Origin: Paratinospora sagittata
Lineage: Eukaryota > Streptophyta > Magnoliopsida > Ranunculales > Menispermaceae
Assembly: GCA_035771175.1 (NCBI GenBank)
Contig: CM069598.1
Coordinates: 18,824,438-18,888,437, forward strand
Direction: 5' to 3'
DNA length: 64,000 bases
How positions within the stretch are numbered: position 1 is the stretch's first letter; the number at the start of each line of letters is the position of its first letter. The notes under the pieces were generated by a model, which saw only the letters and a list, made by a program, of their open reading frames with translations, searched no databases and was not told the origin of the DNA. This document shows positions 21,665 through 32,155 of this stretch, piece by piece. A program made the translations under genes and the position numbers.

Positions 21665-23710
21665 TGATAATGCTCATTTTGACATTAAATTATTATCTTA
21701 TAATAGAGCATTATCATAGTTTAAGACTCGTGATTTAATAATTAATTATAAAATATGTTTGATTTTTTATTACATAAATTCATATATTTTTTAAGAAGAA
21801 AACATATCAATTCTAAAATCATCTGCATAATTTAAGCTCATCATAATTTAGTTTCTCATTACGCGATATTTGTGCTAATTGTAGGAAAAGTAGATGTAAT
21901 GAGAAGTTCATCATAATGGAGCATGTGAGCATTAGGAGCCTCGGGATCGTTCAATTTAAAGAACTCATCACCCCACTTAGTGTCACGACCCAAACTAATG
22001 ATGTCAAGACTGGCACAAAATTTCAAATATGTCATACACCGACATACTTGAAACCCTGCTCAGCCAAACCCAAATATTTCAAATTCACCGTCAACATATA
22101 CCCTCCGTATACATCCTCAATACTTGTAGGCACATTTACTAATTCATAAATACCATCTCATTAATTTTCAAATACAACCATTCATCATATTAATAACCAT
22201 ATAATTCAAAATCATTACAACAAGTCCATAAAACCCAATATCCATCGTCACTCGTTAAGGTACAATCAAACATCTATGGTGATAAGTAATTATTATATAC
22301 ATTGTAATATTTACATATATTACAAAAATAACGAGTTTAGAGTCTCGACGACTGAATATACATCAAAATCCTAGGACTCAACTATTCCTCCTTGGCTTTC
22401 CCTTTTGCATCAAAATCCTGGGACTCAACTATTCTTCCTTTGCTTTCCCTTTTCCTTTTCTATCGAAACTGAAAAATAAAGAAAAGTAATGGCTTTACAA
22501 GCATTGAATATGACTCACAACTAGCAACATATATGCATTTAGTAAATGGAGCATAAATTTCAAAACAATTAAACAAACAAGATGTTCATTAGTCAAAGTA
22601 ATCCATACATGAGTGCACAAGATCATGCTCAATTAGCAAATCTATCACCCTTAATTTGAAATTTTTTACCATCTTATACAAGAAGAGTAAGTAGAACATG
22701 AGCCATTTGAACCATTTATCCACATCACCCTTTGACCATCTCCCATTGGTTCATTTTATCCCTTGATCATGTATACAAACCTCTCAAATCCACAATTGAA
22801 GTGTTTTTGTTTCATTTTCTTCGTTGATCAATTGGGAACTTTTCCTACTTCTCTTAATTTCATTTCCTACTTCTTTTATTTTTGTTCCTTTATGACCTTC
22901 AAATCCATGGAAGACTAAGTCCTTTGTTAGGGCTAAGAGGAAGCCCTTTCCACTATCTTCTTCAGAATTCTTGGGTAATATTTATGCTTGGTTAATTGAC
23001 ATATGTGTTTTCTTATGCTTTTCCTTGGTTTTGTATTTTTTTTCATACATTCTATCACGTATTTTGTATAGTTGGATTTTGAATATCTAATAAAATCTTG
23101 AGGGACTTCATTTTCATTTTGTAGTATGACTTTTGTAGTTTTCTTTGATGTATATATAGTATCATGTATTTCACATGCTTAAAATTTACATCTTACCTTT
23201 ACATATATTAGAACACTAGTTCTATTTGTACTTTCAAGATAAATATCTCTTGTGAGAGAACCCTACTTTTTAATATTGTTGGGCTTAAAGATCTATCTTT
23301 GTGGCTTAAAAAACTCTTTATATATTTCCACCCCTAATTATTTTTTATTCAGTAAGGACCAAGAGAGGAAATGATTGGGCCTACTCTCGTGCCCTAGCTT
23401 TCTATCTCATAATTGTTCCTTATATTATCATTCTTCATTTACAAAATATTCTCACTTCACTCATATTGTATCTTTTTTCATATTTTCCATTTTTTCACTT
23501 GAAGTAACCTTAGTTTTAGGACCCCATCCCAATCTTTGTAGTTCGACCTCAGGACTCCCCCCAAGTTTATTACTTGTTGTGTCTACTACATTATTTACCC
23601 TAGTTTACACTTATAATTTGTTGCATCATCTATCTTATGTGTAGGGTATATTTATATTGCCTTTCATTAGTTTATAATTCAAATAGTGCATTCTTGCATC
23701 TCTTTATTCA
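21665..23710. mobile_element. Non-coding LTR-like insertion in the LINE
   Basis: About 2.05 kb of AT-rich, non-coding DNA starting TGATAATGCTCATTTTGAC after CACTT and ending near TTTATTCA before CTTTACGG. LINE sequence stops at its left and resumes at its right with VEASITSEMNQQL. A GGAAGACTAAGTCC-containing stretch around 22905 and C/T-rich flanks suggest a solo LTR of a large Ty3/gypsy element. The duplication is not clean: CACTT on the left and, at best, CACTT overlapping the end on the right. The class is therefore uncertain. Confidence 0.55.
21981..22650 (-). repeat. Partial LTR of family C, nested
   Basis: TGTCACGACCC at 21981 and the following several hundred bases resemble the 29706-32150 solo LTR end in the same orientation. 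Both have ATATGTCATACA/CTGACATAC, later CTATGGTGATAAGTA, then CTGAAAAATAA. No second boundary or duplication was found. Confidence 0.55.
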
Positions 23711-24324
23711 CTTTACGGTGAGCACATAAAGTAAGCAACACAATTTCAATCTCTATTTAGTATAGTTAACCTGAATATATCATAGACAAAACATGCACTA
23801 ATTGAAGTGGAGGCATCAATCACATCAGAAATGAACCAACAACTCTTGTAGCCATTCATTACAAAGGAGGTAGGAGGTAAAAAATGCACTGTTTTCTATC
23901 GCACCTCTTAAAAGTCCTGGTCCTAATGGCTTACCAGCTTCTTTCATCAATTTTATTGAGATATTATAAGTGAAAACTTGTGTAAAGCTTGCTTTTATTG
24001 TCTAAATGAACATGGGAATATAAGGGTCTTCAATAAAACTTACATATATCTTACTTTGAAAGTTTTCACACCTACCAAACCAGAGGACTTTCGACCTATT
24101 TGTTTATGCAATGTAATGTACAAAATTATGGCTCGGATGATTTCTTATAGGATGAAAACTATTCTCCCTGGACTCATTTTAGAAAACCAGAGTGTTTTGT
24201 TAAAAGGATGACTAATCACTCCTACATCATTTTGGCCCATGACCTCATACATGAGAACCTAAGATCAAGGAATAAAGGTTTTGTGGCAATTAAGTTAGAC
24301 ATAAGTAAAGCCTATGATAATGTG
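23711..24324 (+). pseudogene. LINE ORF2 piece 3: reverse transcriptase, first half
   Basis: The sequence shows SITSEMNQQL, then APLKSPGPNGLPASFF, FRPICLCNVMYKIMARMI (the conserved LINE block FRPISLCNVIYK) and AIKLDISKAYDNV, which carries the first catalytic Asp block. Stops are frequent. The piece breaks off at the plastid insert just after that block. Confidence 0.88.
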
Positions 24325-24717
24325 AAGTTCAAAATTAGATAATATGCTGGATAAGGCATGAGTTCTAACATTAAGGGTTTGTTTTTGGTAAAGCCCACGA
24401 ATCTAATAAAGTACTCTTTAGGCTTTGTGAGTAGACATACATATATATTGACCTAAAGCATATATTTCTATATTCGAGTCCCTCTTTGTCATAAGGTTCA
24501 CCTCCTATCAATAAATGAGCAGCACCTATATTCACTTTCTTTTTTATTAACATTAAATTAAGAACGAGATCCGCTATCGCTTCTCGCATGCCCTCGAAAA
24601 TTCAGAGTAGGCGCAAATTCTCCCAATTTGTGACCTACCATACAATAATCGGCAAATGAATCTTTCCATTATGAATAGCTATTATATGGCCGATCATTGT
24701 GGGTATAATGGTAGATG
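24325..24717 (-). pseudogene. Nuclear plastid-DNA insert: partial rps19 and rpl22
   Basis: On minus the insert encodes the last half of plastid ribosomal protein S19 ([19 protein letters not shown], then [11 protein letters not shown] in a second frame, then FRGHAR-like DNA). The start of L22 follows (EIYALGQYICMSTHKA, later LMLELMPYPAYY). This is the plastid gene order rps19-rpl22. An internal deletion and stops show it is dead. It lies exactly inside the LINE reverse transcriptase: SKAYDNV is on its left and [15 protein letters not shown] on its right. No gene is expected to be expressed from it. Confidence 0.85.
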
Positions 24718-26473
24718 CCCTCCAAGCCATCATGGGGAAAATGGGGTTCTCAAACCGGTGGAACTCATTATAAGATGCATATCCTTTGTTTCTTCCTTTA
24801 TTTTGATCAATGGGTACATCCATAGCCTTATTAGACCAGTAAGAGGACTAAGATAAGGGACCCATGATCATAACATTTATTCTTATTATTTACAGAAGGC
24901 CTGTCAGCTATCATGAAAGAGGTTGAAAATTAAGGATACTATAAGGATTAATAGTTGCATGAGGAAACCTCTTATATCTCATTTGTTTTTTGTTGACAAT
25001 TGTCTTATTTTTTTAAGCTAGTACTGTGAATAGCTTGGTGATGCAATATGCACTGTGCCCTTTTTAAGAGACTTCTAGACAAAGAATTAATTTATCAAAA
25101 TCCTACCTTTTCTATAGCCCTAATGTACCTGCAAAGGTGATAAGCCTTTTCAGGGGTAGGTTGGACAAACATAGTTGTTGTTATCGACCAAAATACCTAG
25201 GGCTTCTTTTGGGTCTAAAAGCAAGATGTAAATGCTTCAATTTATCGAGCAAAAGGTTTGGCAAATGGTGCAACAATGGAAAGCAAAGTTGTTCTTGGAA
25301 AGAGATAAAAAAAAGTATTTACTAAAGTTGTGGCTAAAGTGTAGGCCATAAGTCTAAAGAATTGCTTCAAGATTCTTAAATCCTTATGTAACCAAATCAA
25401 CTCTATGGTGGCTCGGTTCTAGTGGGGATCAACTAAAACAGGTCCAAAGATTCATTGGATAAAGTTGACTGAATTGTGCAAGGCAAAGCATTTGAGTTTT
25501 TTTATCAGTAAATGCTTTAAAGCCCTATTGGCTTTTAGGCAGAGGATTATCAACACTCCTTACATTCTTATAACGAAAGTCTTTAAAGCCAAGTACGAAC
25601 TACAACATTCTTTTGGCAGGCAATAGTAAAATCGAGAGAGTTAGTAATATGGAAAAACCTAATATGGGGGCGGGAATTTCTTCAAGTTGGGATAAGACGA
25701 AATATTGAAACAAACTAAACTGTCCACATGATGAGGGATCCTTGGATTCCATGGGCCAGAACCTTTAAACTCATCACACCATAGTCTGCACAGCTAGATT
25801 GATTGGTTGTTGAATTCTTGAACCAAAGGTAGTGCGAACAAAGAGAAACTAAAGCCATACCTCCTTCCCATGGATACAAATGAAATCTTAAAAGTAACTT
25901 TGAGTAAAAAAAAGACCATCATATAAGCTAGTATGTCACTATAGAAAATACGACTAATATAGTGTGAAAAGTGGGCATTAGATTTGTCAAAGAGAAGTGA
26001 ACCAAGTAAGAAATTCTCATCAAGACAATAATAGCCTAATGTGGAAGAAAATATGGAACTCATTCACTCCCCCCAAAGTCAATCTTTTCAAGATGATAAG
26101 GAATGTCTTACCAACTAATGGAAATTATTAGATGAAAAAGACTAGAAAATCAACAAAGTGTGAGCTACGCTAAGGAGAAGTAGAATCAAATGTACATGCA
26201 GTTGTAAAATGTCGTAATGCAAATGAAATCTAAGAATACACTAAGTTGGTGATACGACTGGGAGGCATCATCAAGATTATTGAGCAATGGGCACTAAAGG
26301 AAGTAGTCAGACGAAAAGATCTAGAGAAGCTAGTGATGATCTTATGAAGCATATGGGGGGCTAGAAACAAATTTGTTGCAGGGAAGAGGAGTATAGAGGC
26401 AAAAGTGGTAGCTCAGAAGGCCTTATTGCATCTTGAGGAATACCAAAAGACTGCAAGTGAAATAATAAACAAA
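24718..26473 (+). pseudogene. LINE ORF2 piece 4: reverse transcriptase second half and zf-RVT
   Basis: Resumes with [28 protein letters not shown] and RGLR. The catalytic box corresponding to FADD reads FVDN (near 24985). PKYLGL follows, and later PPKVNLFKMIRNVLPTN, typical of the zf-RVT region. ARNKFVAGKRSIEAKVV lies near the end. Many stops. It ends at AATAT, the TSD of the non-autonomous LTR element. Confidence 0.85.
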
Positions 26474-26639
26474 AATATTATTACGATATCTTTATTGGGT
26501 TTATATTTTTACGAAACATGTTTTCTGAGAACAGGTTTCCTGATAACATGTTCCTTATTTTTAGGCTTTGTGTTATGTAATAGATATATATTTGATGGTT
26601 GTGAATGGAAAAGAAGAGAAATTGATAGTGAATTTGACA

Positions 26640-27010
26640 TGGTATCAGAGCGGTAGAGGTGGCGGATCGGAGGAGCCGCTGCGAAAGCTGCTCCTGATCT
26701 GATCTGCGCGTGGTTGCTTCTCCTCGGCGTCTTTCCGTCGCCACCCTCCTAACTCCAGTGACTAACAAATCCCCGCACCCGGCGACGGCGAAGTTGTAGA
26801 GGGTAGCAGCTGCGGTTTGGACGGCGGCTGCTGTGGCGGAGGGTTGCCGGAGGAGGTGGGAGATTGAGGAGGGTGGCGACGAGATCGGAATCGGTTTGGT
26901 TCCTTTGGAGGTGGATCGGAGAGAGGAGTAGCCGCGGACGGTGACCGGAGGTAGGTCGACGGGGAGAGGATCCGGCGGCGGAGAAGAGGCCATTTGGGAA
27001 CCTGGGTCGT
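26640..27010 (+). other. GC-rich leader of the non-autonomous element
   Basis: This stretch directly after the primer site is far more GC-rich than its surroundings. An antisense open frame (26993-26640 and beyond) would give a Pro/Ser/Arg-rich peptide with no recognisable domain. I read it as composition-driven and not as a gene, though a captured host fragment is not excluded. Confidence 0.5.
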
Positions 27011-27209
27011 GGTGGTAGTATTTTGGTTTATTTTCATGTTGGTGTTTAGTTGTTCTTGCTCCATTATATGAACCATAATTTTCTTTTGGGTTCTGATTTG
27101 GTATATGAGTTTGAAGTGTTGGAAAGAAAAATTAATTTGAAAAAGGCGTTTCAAATTAATTTGGAAGATTTCCAGATCTGTGAATTTTCAGATCTGTGAA
27201 TAGTGTTTT

Positions 27210-27690
27210 TTATGGTGAACAGTGATGACGGCAACCGGCATGAACAAAGGTGACCGGCGTGAACAGGAGAACCTCGTGAACAGTGACCGGATCGAACAGC
27301 ACATCCGGCATGAACAGTCGACCGGCATGAACAGTCGACCGGCGTGAACAGTCGACCGGAGTGAACAGTCCCGGCCGGCGTTGGGCAGTGTGCACGCGTT
27401 GGGCAGTATGCACATTGGGCAGTGTGTACGTGTTGGGCAGTGTGCACATTGGGCAGTGTGCACATTGGGCAGTGTGTGCATTGGGCAGTGTGCACAGTGC
27501 GATTGGGAAGTGTGCGCGCACAGTACATTGGGGCAGCGTGCACAGTACATTGGGCAGCGTGCATAGTGCATTGGGCGGCGTGCACAGTGCATTGGGCCGT
27601 GTGCACAGTATGTTGGGCGCGCGTGAACAGGAACAGCGTCTTGAACAGTATTTTTAAACAGTGTTTTGAACAGTGTTTTTGAACAGGCAT
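27210..27690 (+). repeat. Short tandem repeats: GTGAACAGTCGACCGGC and TTGGGCAGTGTGCACA
   Basis: 27210-27380 is built from variants of GTGAACAGTCGACCGGC. 27380-27620 is built from TTGGGCAGTGTGCACA variants of about 15-24 bp. GAACAGT-rich sequence continues to 27725. These give long open frames on both strands by chance, for example Cys/His/Ala-rich ones, which I do not call genes. Confidence 0.9.
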
Positions 27691-27729
27691 GGACAGTGAT
27701 TTATGAACAGTGATCTATGCACAGTGTTT

Positions 27730-28420
27730 TGTGTACGTGATTGGTGAAGCGTGCGCTTGTTAAGCGTATGTGATTAGTGAAGCGTGCTCGCAGTGATGCG
27801 TGCGCGTTGTGAAGTGTGCTCGCGGTGAAGCGTGCGCACTGGTGAGGCGTGCGATTGATGAACAACCTCTCGCAGTGATGCGTGCGCGTTGTAAAGTGTG
27901 CTCGTGGTGAAGCGTGCGCACTGATGCGGCGTGCGGTTGGAGAACAATGCACGTGGTGAAGCGTGCTCGCAGTGATGCGTGCGCGTTGTGAAGTGTGCTC
28001 GCGGTAAAGCGTGCGCACTGATGAGGCGTGCGGTTGGAGAACAACGCACGTGGTGAAGCGTGCTCGCAGTGATGCGTGCGCGTTGTGAAGTGTGCTCGCG
28101 GTAAAGCGTGCGCACTGATGAGGCGTGCGGTTGGAGAACAACGCACGTGGTGAAGCGTACACTTGGTAAACAGTGCACGTGGTGAAGCGTACTCGCAGTG
28201 ATGCGTGCGCGTTGTGAAGTGTGCTCGCGATGAAGCGTCCGCACTAGTGAAGCGTGAGCTTGGTGAACAGTGCTCGCGTTGTGAAGCGTGCGCTTAGTAA
28301 AGCGTACGTGATTAGTGAAACGTGCTCGCGGTGATGCGTGCGCGCGATGAAGCGTGTGATTAGTGAAGCGTGCGAATGGTGAAGCGCGCGTGGTGAAGCA
28401 CTCGTCAGTCGGCGTTGTGC
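27730..28420 (+). repeat. Satellite-like repeats with a 97-bp unit built on GTGAAGCGTGCGC
   Basis: The block CGTGGTGAAGCG recurs at 27952, 28049 and 28146, a period of 97 bp. The units are themselves made of GTGAAGCGTGYGC-type subrepeats of 10-20 bp. Variants extend to about 28420. Confidence 0.9.
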
Positions 28421-28714
28421 ATTCCTAAAAAAATCCGTTTTTTTTTTCTCCATGAAAAAAAAAAAAATAAAATCGGGGAAAACGAACTTTGAGTTTCTTC
28501 TCTGCAAGTTGGGCGTTCAGAATCTTCACGCTCCAACTTGAGGGAGGGTATTACGATATCTTTATTGGGTTTATATTTTTACGAAACATGTTTTCTGAGA
28601 ACAGGTTTCCTGATAACATGTTCCTTATTTTTAGGCTTTGTGTTATGTAATAGATATATATTTGATGGTTGTGAATGGAAAAGAAGAGAAATTGATAGTG
28701 AATTTGACAAATAT

Positions 28715-29225
28715 CATATAGCTTCTCCCCTTAAAAACTAGCTTAAGCTCAATGTGGATGCAAGTATCATTGAACGACAGAGATTGACAGGCATTGAAGT
28801 TGTGGTAAGAGACCAGAATGGCCAAATTGTGGCTGTTTTAGCCAAAAAACTATATGGAAGCTTCCCAGTGGCCATTACTGAAGTGTTTTCTATTCAAGAC
28901 CTAGGACTTGCTAATGAAATGGGGCATTCCTATTGATCACCTAGAAGAAGATTCATCCTCAGTCACGATAGGAATTGTTGGATCGGACAAAAACACTACT
29001 GGAGGGTGAGATTTTAAAGATTGTAGACGCAACTCATGCTGAGATGGCGAAATATGGCTGTCAAAGTTGTACCAAGGGAGGCAAACCAAGTTGCTTACCT
29101 GTTAAGTATATAGGGGTTAGTTGTGAACTCTCAAGTTATAATATTTATTGTATAAAAAGGGGCACAACCTCCAGGTTTTTGATTCAGAATGAAATTTCCT
29201 TTTGGCAACAAAAAGAAAAAAAAAA
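28715..29225 (+). pseudogene. LINE ORF2 piece 5: RNase H domain and 3' tail
   Basis: The translation LKLNVDASIIERQ, GIEVVVRDQNGQIVAVLAKK, then AITEVFSIQDLGLANEMG is the RVT_3-type RNase H found at the C-terminus of some plant L1 elements (catalytic Asp and Glu visible). VVPREANQVAYLL follows. The piece ends in ACAAAAAGAAAAAAAAAAC at about 29207-29225, the likely LINE 3' A-rich tail. Confidence 0.85.
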
Positions 29226-29705
29226 CTTATATATATTTCTTTTTTTTATTAGAACTAAGAAAACTAACATATAACCAAGTTTTGTCAATCTCTCTTTATA
29301 TTGTCTTTTTAAAATTTATTCTCTTTTTAAATTTAATTTTGTTATTATCAAGATGATATACTTGTTTAAATATTTACCTAACCCGTACTTTGTCCAAGTT
29401 CCTTTACATTTGTTTTTTTGTTTTCTTTCGTCACTCTTAACATTTTACTATTCCTTATTTTCTTCACATTTTCGGATAAACAATGACATTAAAACAACAT
29501 TTATCCTTACTATTATTTATCAATAGTTAATTTATATTATATACAATTAGTATCCAAACACGATGTGATTTTTGTTATTCATTGATTAAGAAGCAATATA
29601 CTCCTTCCTATTTTTAAGTAAATTAATACTAAGTAAATATTTTATAAGAAAATATCATTTAGTTAGACATAGGAATGAATGTACATAGGAATAAAAGTGC
29701 AAAAG
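29226..29705. other. AT-rich intergenic stretch
   Basis: About 480 bp between the LINE tail and the next solo LTR. No gene, no repeat ends and no clear domain is seen. Confidence 0.6.
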
Positions 29706-32150
29706 TGTCGCGACCCTTTTCTCGGTGACGTCACGATTGACACAAATACCAGATATGTCATATACTGACATACCTGACCCTGTCAACCTAATCCAATAAT
29801 CCCAAATATCAAAAATTCCCACAAAGGAAGTCCTGTATATATTCACATACTCAACTACATATACAGGTACCTAATTCACATCATATGTACATAACCCGAT
29901 TCTGCATTCAACATTTTAAATCAACATTAACATCCAAATACATAACCTATAAATTCAAAACACATATCATGACAATTCCACAAGTCAACCCAACCATTAT
30001 ACTTTACAACCAAAATCTATGGTGATAAGTAGTTATACATGGTGGTGATATATACATATAGTACAAAATATGAATAGTTTATAGTCCTGATATATACATA
30101 TAGTACAAAATATGAAGAGTTTATAGTCCCATAAACCCATAAATATACATCAATTTCTCATTTTCAGCCAGAACCTGAAAAATAAGGAAAGGGCAAGCTT
30201 CACAAGTCCGGTGAGTAAATTCCACATATAGCACCATAAATGCATTTAAAACACAATAGCATGCTTTAACATCATTTTAAAATCACAATGCAAGGAAAAA
30301 TTCAATATATATACCAAATAATATGAATCATATAGTAAACAATGCACAGGGTTCATCAAACACATGAATTCACACATGAATTCACCCATTGTCTACTCCT
30401 CCCGTGATGATCTATTTAGACTGTCCCTTAGTACGCGCTATAAGATATGCCTAGCATAGCATTACCTGTTTCTCCATTCTCTTATTTATTATTAACCCAT
30501 TTCATACACTCATTCTCCTTTATATGGGAATGACCACCACCCATGAACATACTCAGGTTGAACCAACATATTTTGTTTTTGAGAACAAGTTATGAGATGG
30601 GTTATCTGTGTCTGAGTGCATTACATCGGTAATGCCACAACCACCTTCGTTTTGAAATCCATTTCATGAATTCAAATATATGCACATATACGTAAGTAAA
30701 TATGCTTACAATTACAAATCATGCATATAATTTACAGTGCCATTAATGAAAACTGCAAGAGAGAAATACTCACAAATATCGCGATCTTTACGTCACTCTA
30801 TCACCAATTTATCAACCAAGCCAAAATCTAGTGTTCTCAAGCTGTTTACAGGAAAATTATTCATCCTTTATCCTTCTAGCACATCAATTCCATTATAAGA
30901 CAAGTTATACCTCAAATTCTTACACTAAACAGGTTGTCAACTGCATTGAAGTCCCACATACATCTGCTGGAAACTATCCCCAACTCATCCAAGTGTTAAT
31001 TCACAGTCATTATCCCAACTTCCATTATCAATTCACGTGATACAGGAATGCTTTCACAACATAATTAATACACTTAACTCCAATTTGAAACACCCAAACC
31101 CTCAGCTTGTCACACTTCGCAGATGTGATGGGTACCTCCTACTCGAGCGTACCCCAGCCACTATGATCCCATAATATTGTCTCATCCCAGTACATAACCC
31201 ACTCAACAGTGTCTAGTACCCCCGGGATCATTTGTCCACACTATTCAGATGAATGGTGTGGACAAATGATCCCGGGGGTACTAGACACTGTTGAGTGGGC
31301 TGTGTACTAAGATGAGACAATATTATGGTTCCATAATGGCTGGAGTATGCCCTGAGGGGGTATTCATCACATCTGCGGGGTGTGACACAGCTGCTTCAGC
31401 CAACAGTTGGGGTTTGACAAATACATTGTGAAAACCATATTTTCTTGGCTAATTTTCATGCTTAAACCTTAATTTCACCATTAAAACACACAAACACATG
31501 AATCACAGTCAAAACCCATGAATTTAGACATTTCCAAATTCTTACAAAATCTCTAAACATCATCCAATTCAATCCGATCTCATCTATGTTAAACAACTTG
31601 AAGAAAAAACACCAAATTTCATAAGTTTTATGTTCAAAACCACATACCTTGGCATCAAAATTACAAACCCTAGCTCTAATCCTCTCTTCCTTTTCGTTCT
31701 CCAATCAGATGTTAAACAAGTCATAAAATGAGTGAAAGAATGAGAGGATTTAATTTATACTTCTAGACCACCACACCAACCTTTTAAAAAAAACTGTCTG
31801 AACCATGAAAAGCGCGCTCCTCCTTGACTAGAAACAAAATCTAGTTTTGTCACCCGCCAGGAGCGCTCCTAGCCTCTCTCTTGTCCAGAGACCCAAAATT
31901 GAGTTATGTCTCAGGGAAGCGCGCTCTTCAACACTGGGAATGAGCTCCTAGTGCCCCATTTTCTATTTTTTATATTTTTCATCCTAATGTGCACACCTAT
32001 GGTCCTGGTACTCCTACTACACTAGGACACATCTCGAAACCCTCAAAAAATAATATTATATCAATACATATGTACGTATACAAATATAAATATGTCTTAC
32101 GATACATACAAGTCAACGGTAAGGTCTGACCAACGGTACGGGATGTTACA
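29706..32150 (-). mobile_element. Solo LTR, family C (2,445 bp, TSD AAAAG)
   Basis: On minus it starts TGTAACATCCCGTACCGTTGG and ends GGGTCGCGACA. It is flanked by AAAAG at 29701-29705 and 32151-32155. CTCACCGGACTTG before TTTTTCAGGTTC (minus, near 30170-30215) resembles the CTCACC...TTTCAGGTCC part of LTR family A (10203-10230), so it is probably also Tekay-type. It has no coding region and contains one later insertion at 31108-31387. Confidence 0.88.
31108..31387. mobile_element. Free palindromic TG...CA element (280 bp, TSD CAGCT)
   Basis: It starts TGTCACACTTCG and ends GGGTGTGACA, flanked by CAGCT at 31103-31107 and 31388-31392. The two halves are reverse complements over almost their full length. 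They share TCTAGTACCCCCGGGATC, CATAATATTGTCTCATC and TACCCCAGCC, and the centre is short (CACACTATTCAGATGAATGGTGTG). The TG...CA ends and 5-bp duplication are those of LTR-type insertion, but the shape is that of a foldback element. It has no coding capacity. Related modules form the LTR ends at 4399-4800 and 16940-17185. Confidence 0.9.
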
Positions 32151-32155
32151 AAAAG

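Larger units (their letters stand above)
26479..28709 (+). mobile_element. Non-autonomous LTR retrotransposon with identical 161-bp LTRs (TSD AATAT)
   Basis: The LTRs at 26479-26639 and 28549-28709 look identical. The element is flanked by AATAT at 26474-26478 and 28710-28714. The primer-binding site TGGTATCAGAGCGG starts at 26640, and the purine tract TTGAGGGAGGG precedes the right LTR. The LTRs begin TA instead of TG and end CA, the same in both copies. There is no gag or pol. The interior is GC-rich repeat DNA in three blocks, listed separately. The identical LTRs make this the youngest insertion in the LINE by this measure. It must use the enzymes of another element, probably a Copia given its primer site. 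Confidence 0.93.
3943..29225 (+). mobile_element. L1-type LINE retrotransposon, dead, cut into eight pieces by seven insertions
   Basis: Pieces: 3943-4398, 7121-7758, 10752-11046, 17580-18485, 21256-21664, about 23711-24324, 24718-26478 and 28715-29225. Together they total about 5.4 kb, normal for a plant L1. In order they encode DUF4283, a zinc knuckle, endonuclease, reverse transcriptase, zf-RVT and RNase H, ending at an A-rich tail near 29210-29225. Reading resumes across each TSD, for example MTTW/NHEG across 18485/21251. Stops and frameshifts occur in every piece, so the element is inactive. The 5' limit is uncertain because a possible LTR fragment abuts it. This assignment explains otherwise orphan coding scraps spread over 25 kb. 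Confidence 0.88.

Noticed and set aside
24635..24823. A 62-codon minus frame starting [10 protein letters not shown]
   Set aside because: Its left half is plastid rps19, and its right half is the antisense of the LINE reverse transcriptase ([18 protein letters not shown]). It is a chance fusion, not a gene.
26640..26653. TGGTATCAGAG sequences (also 11249, 57252 and 60027) as tRNA genes
   Set aside because: They are only the primer-binding sites next to LTR ends. No cloverleaf follows.
27151..28244. Long open frames on both strands (up to about 180 codons, Cys/His/Arg-rich)
   Set aside because: They are frames through tandem repeats whose unit has few stop codons. They lack domains and lie inside a non-autonomous LTR element.
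27730..28420. CRISPR-like direct repeats
   Set aside because: The repeats are nested and diverged and have no unique spacers. This is plant nuclear DNA within a retroelement.
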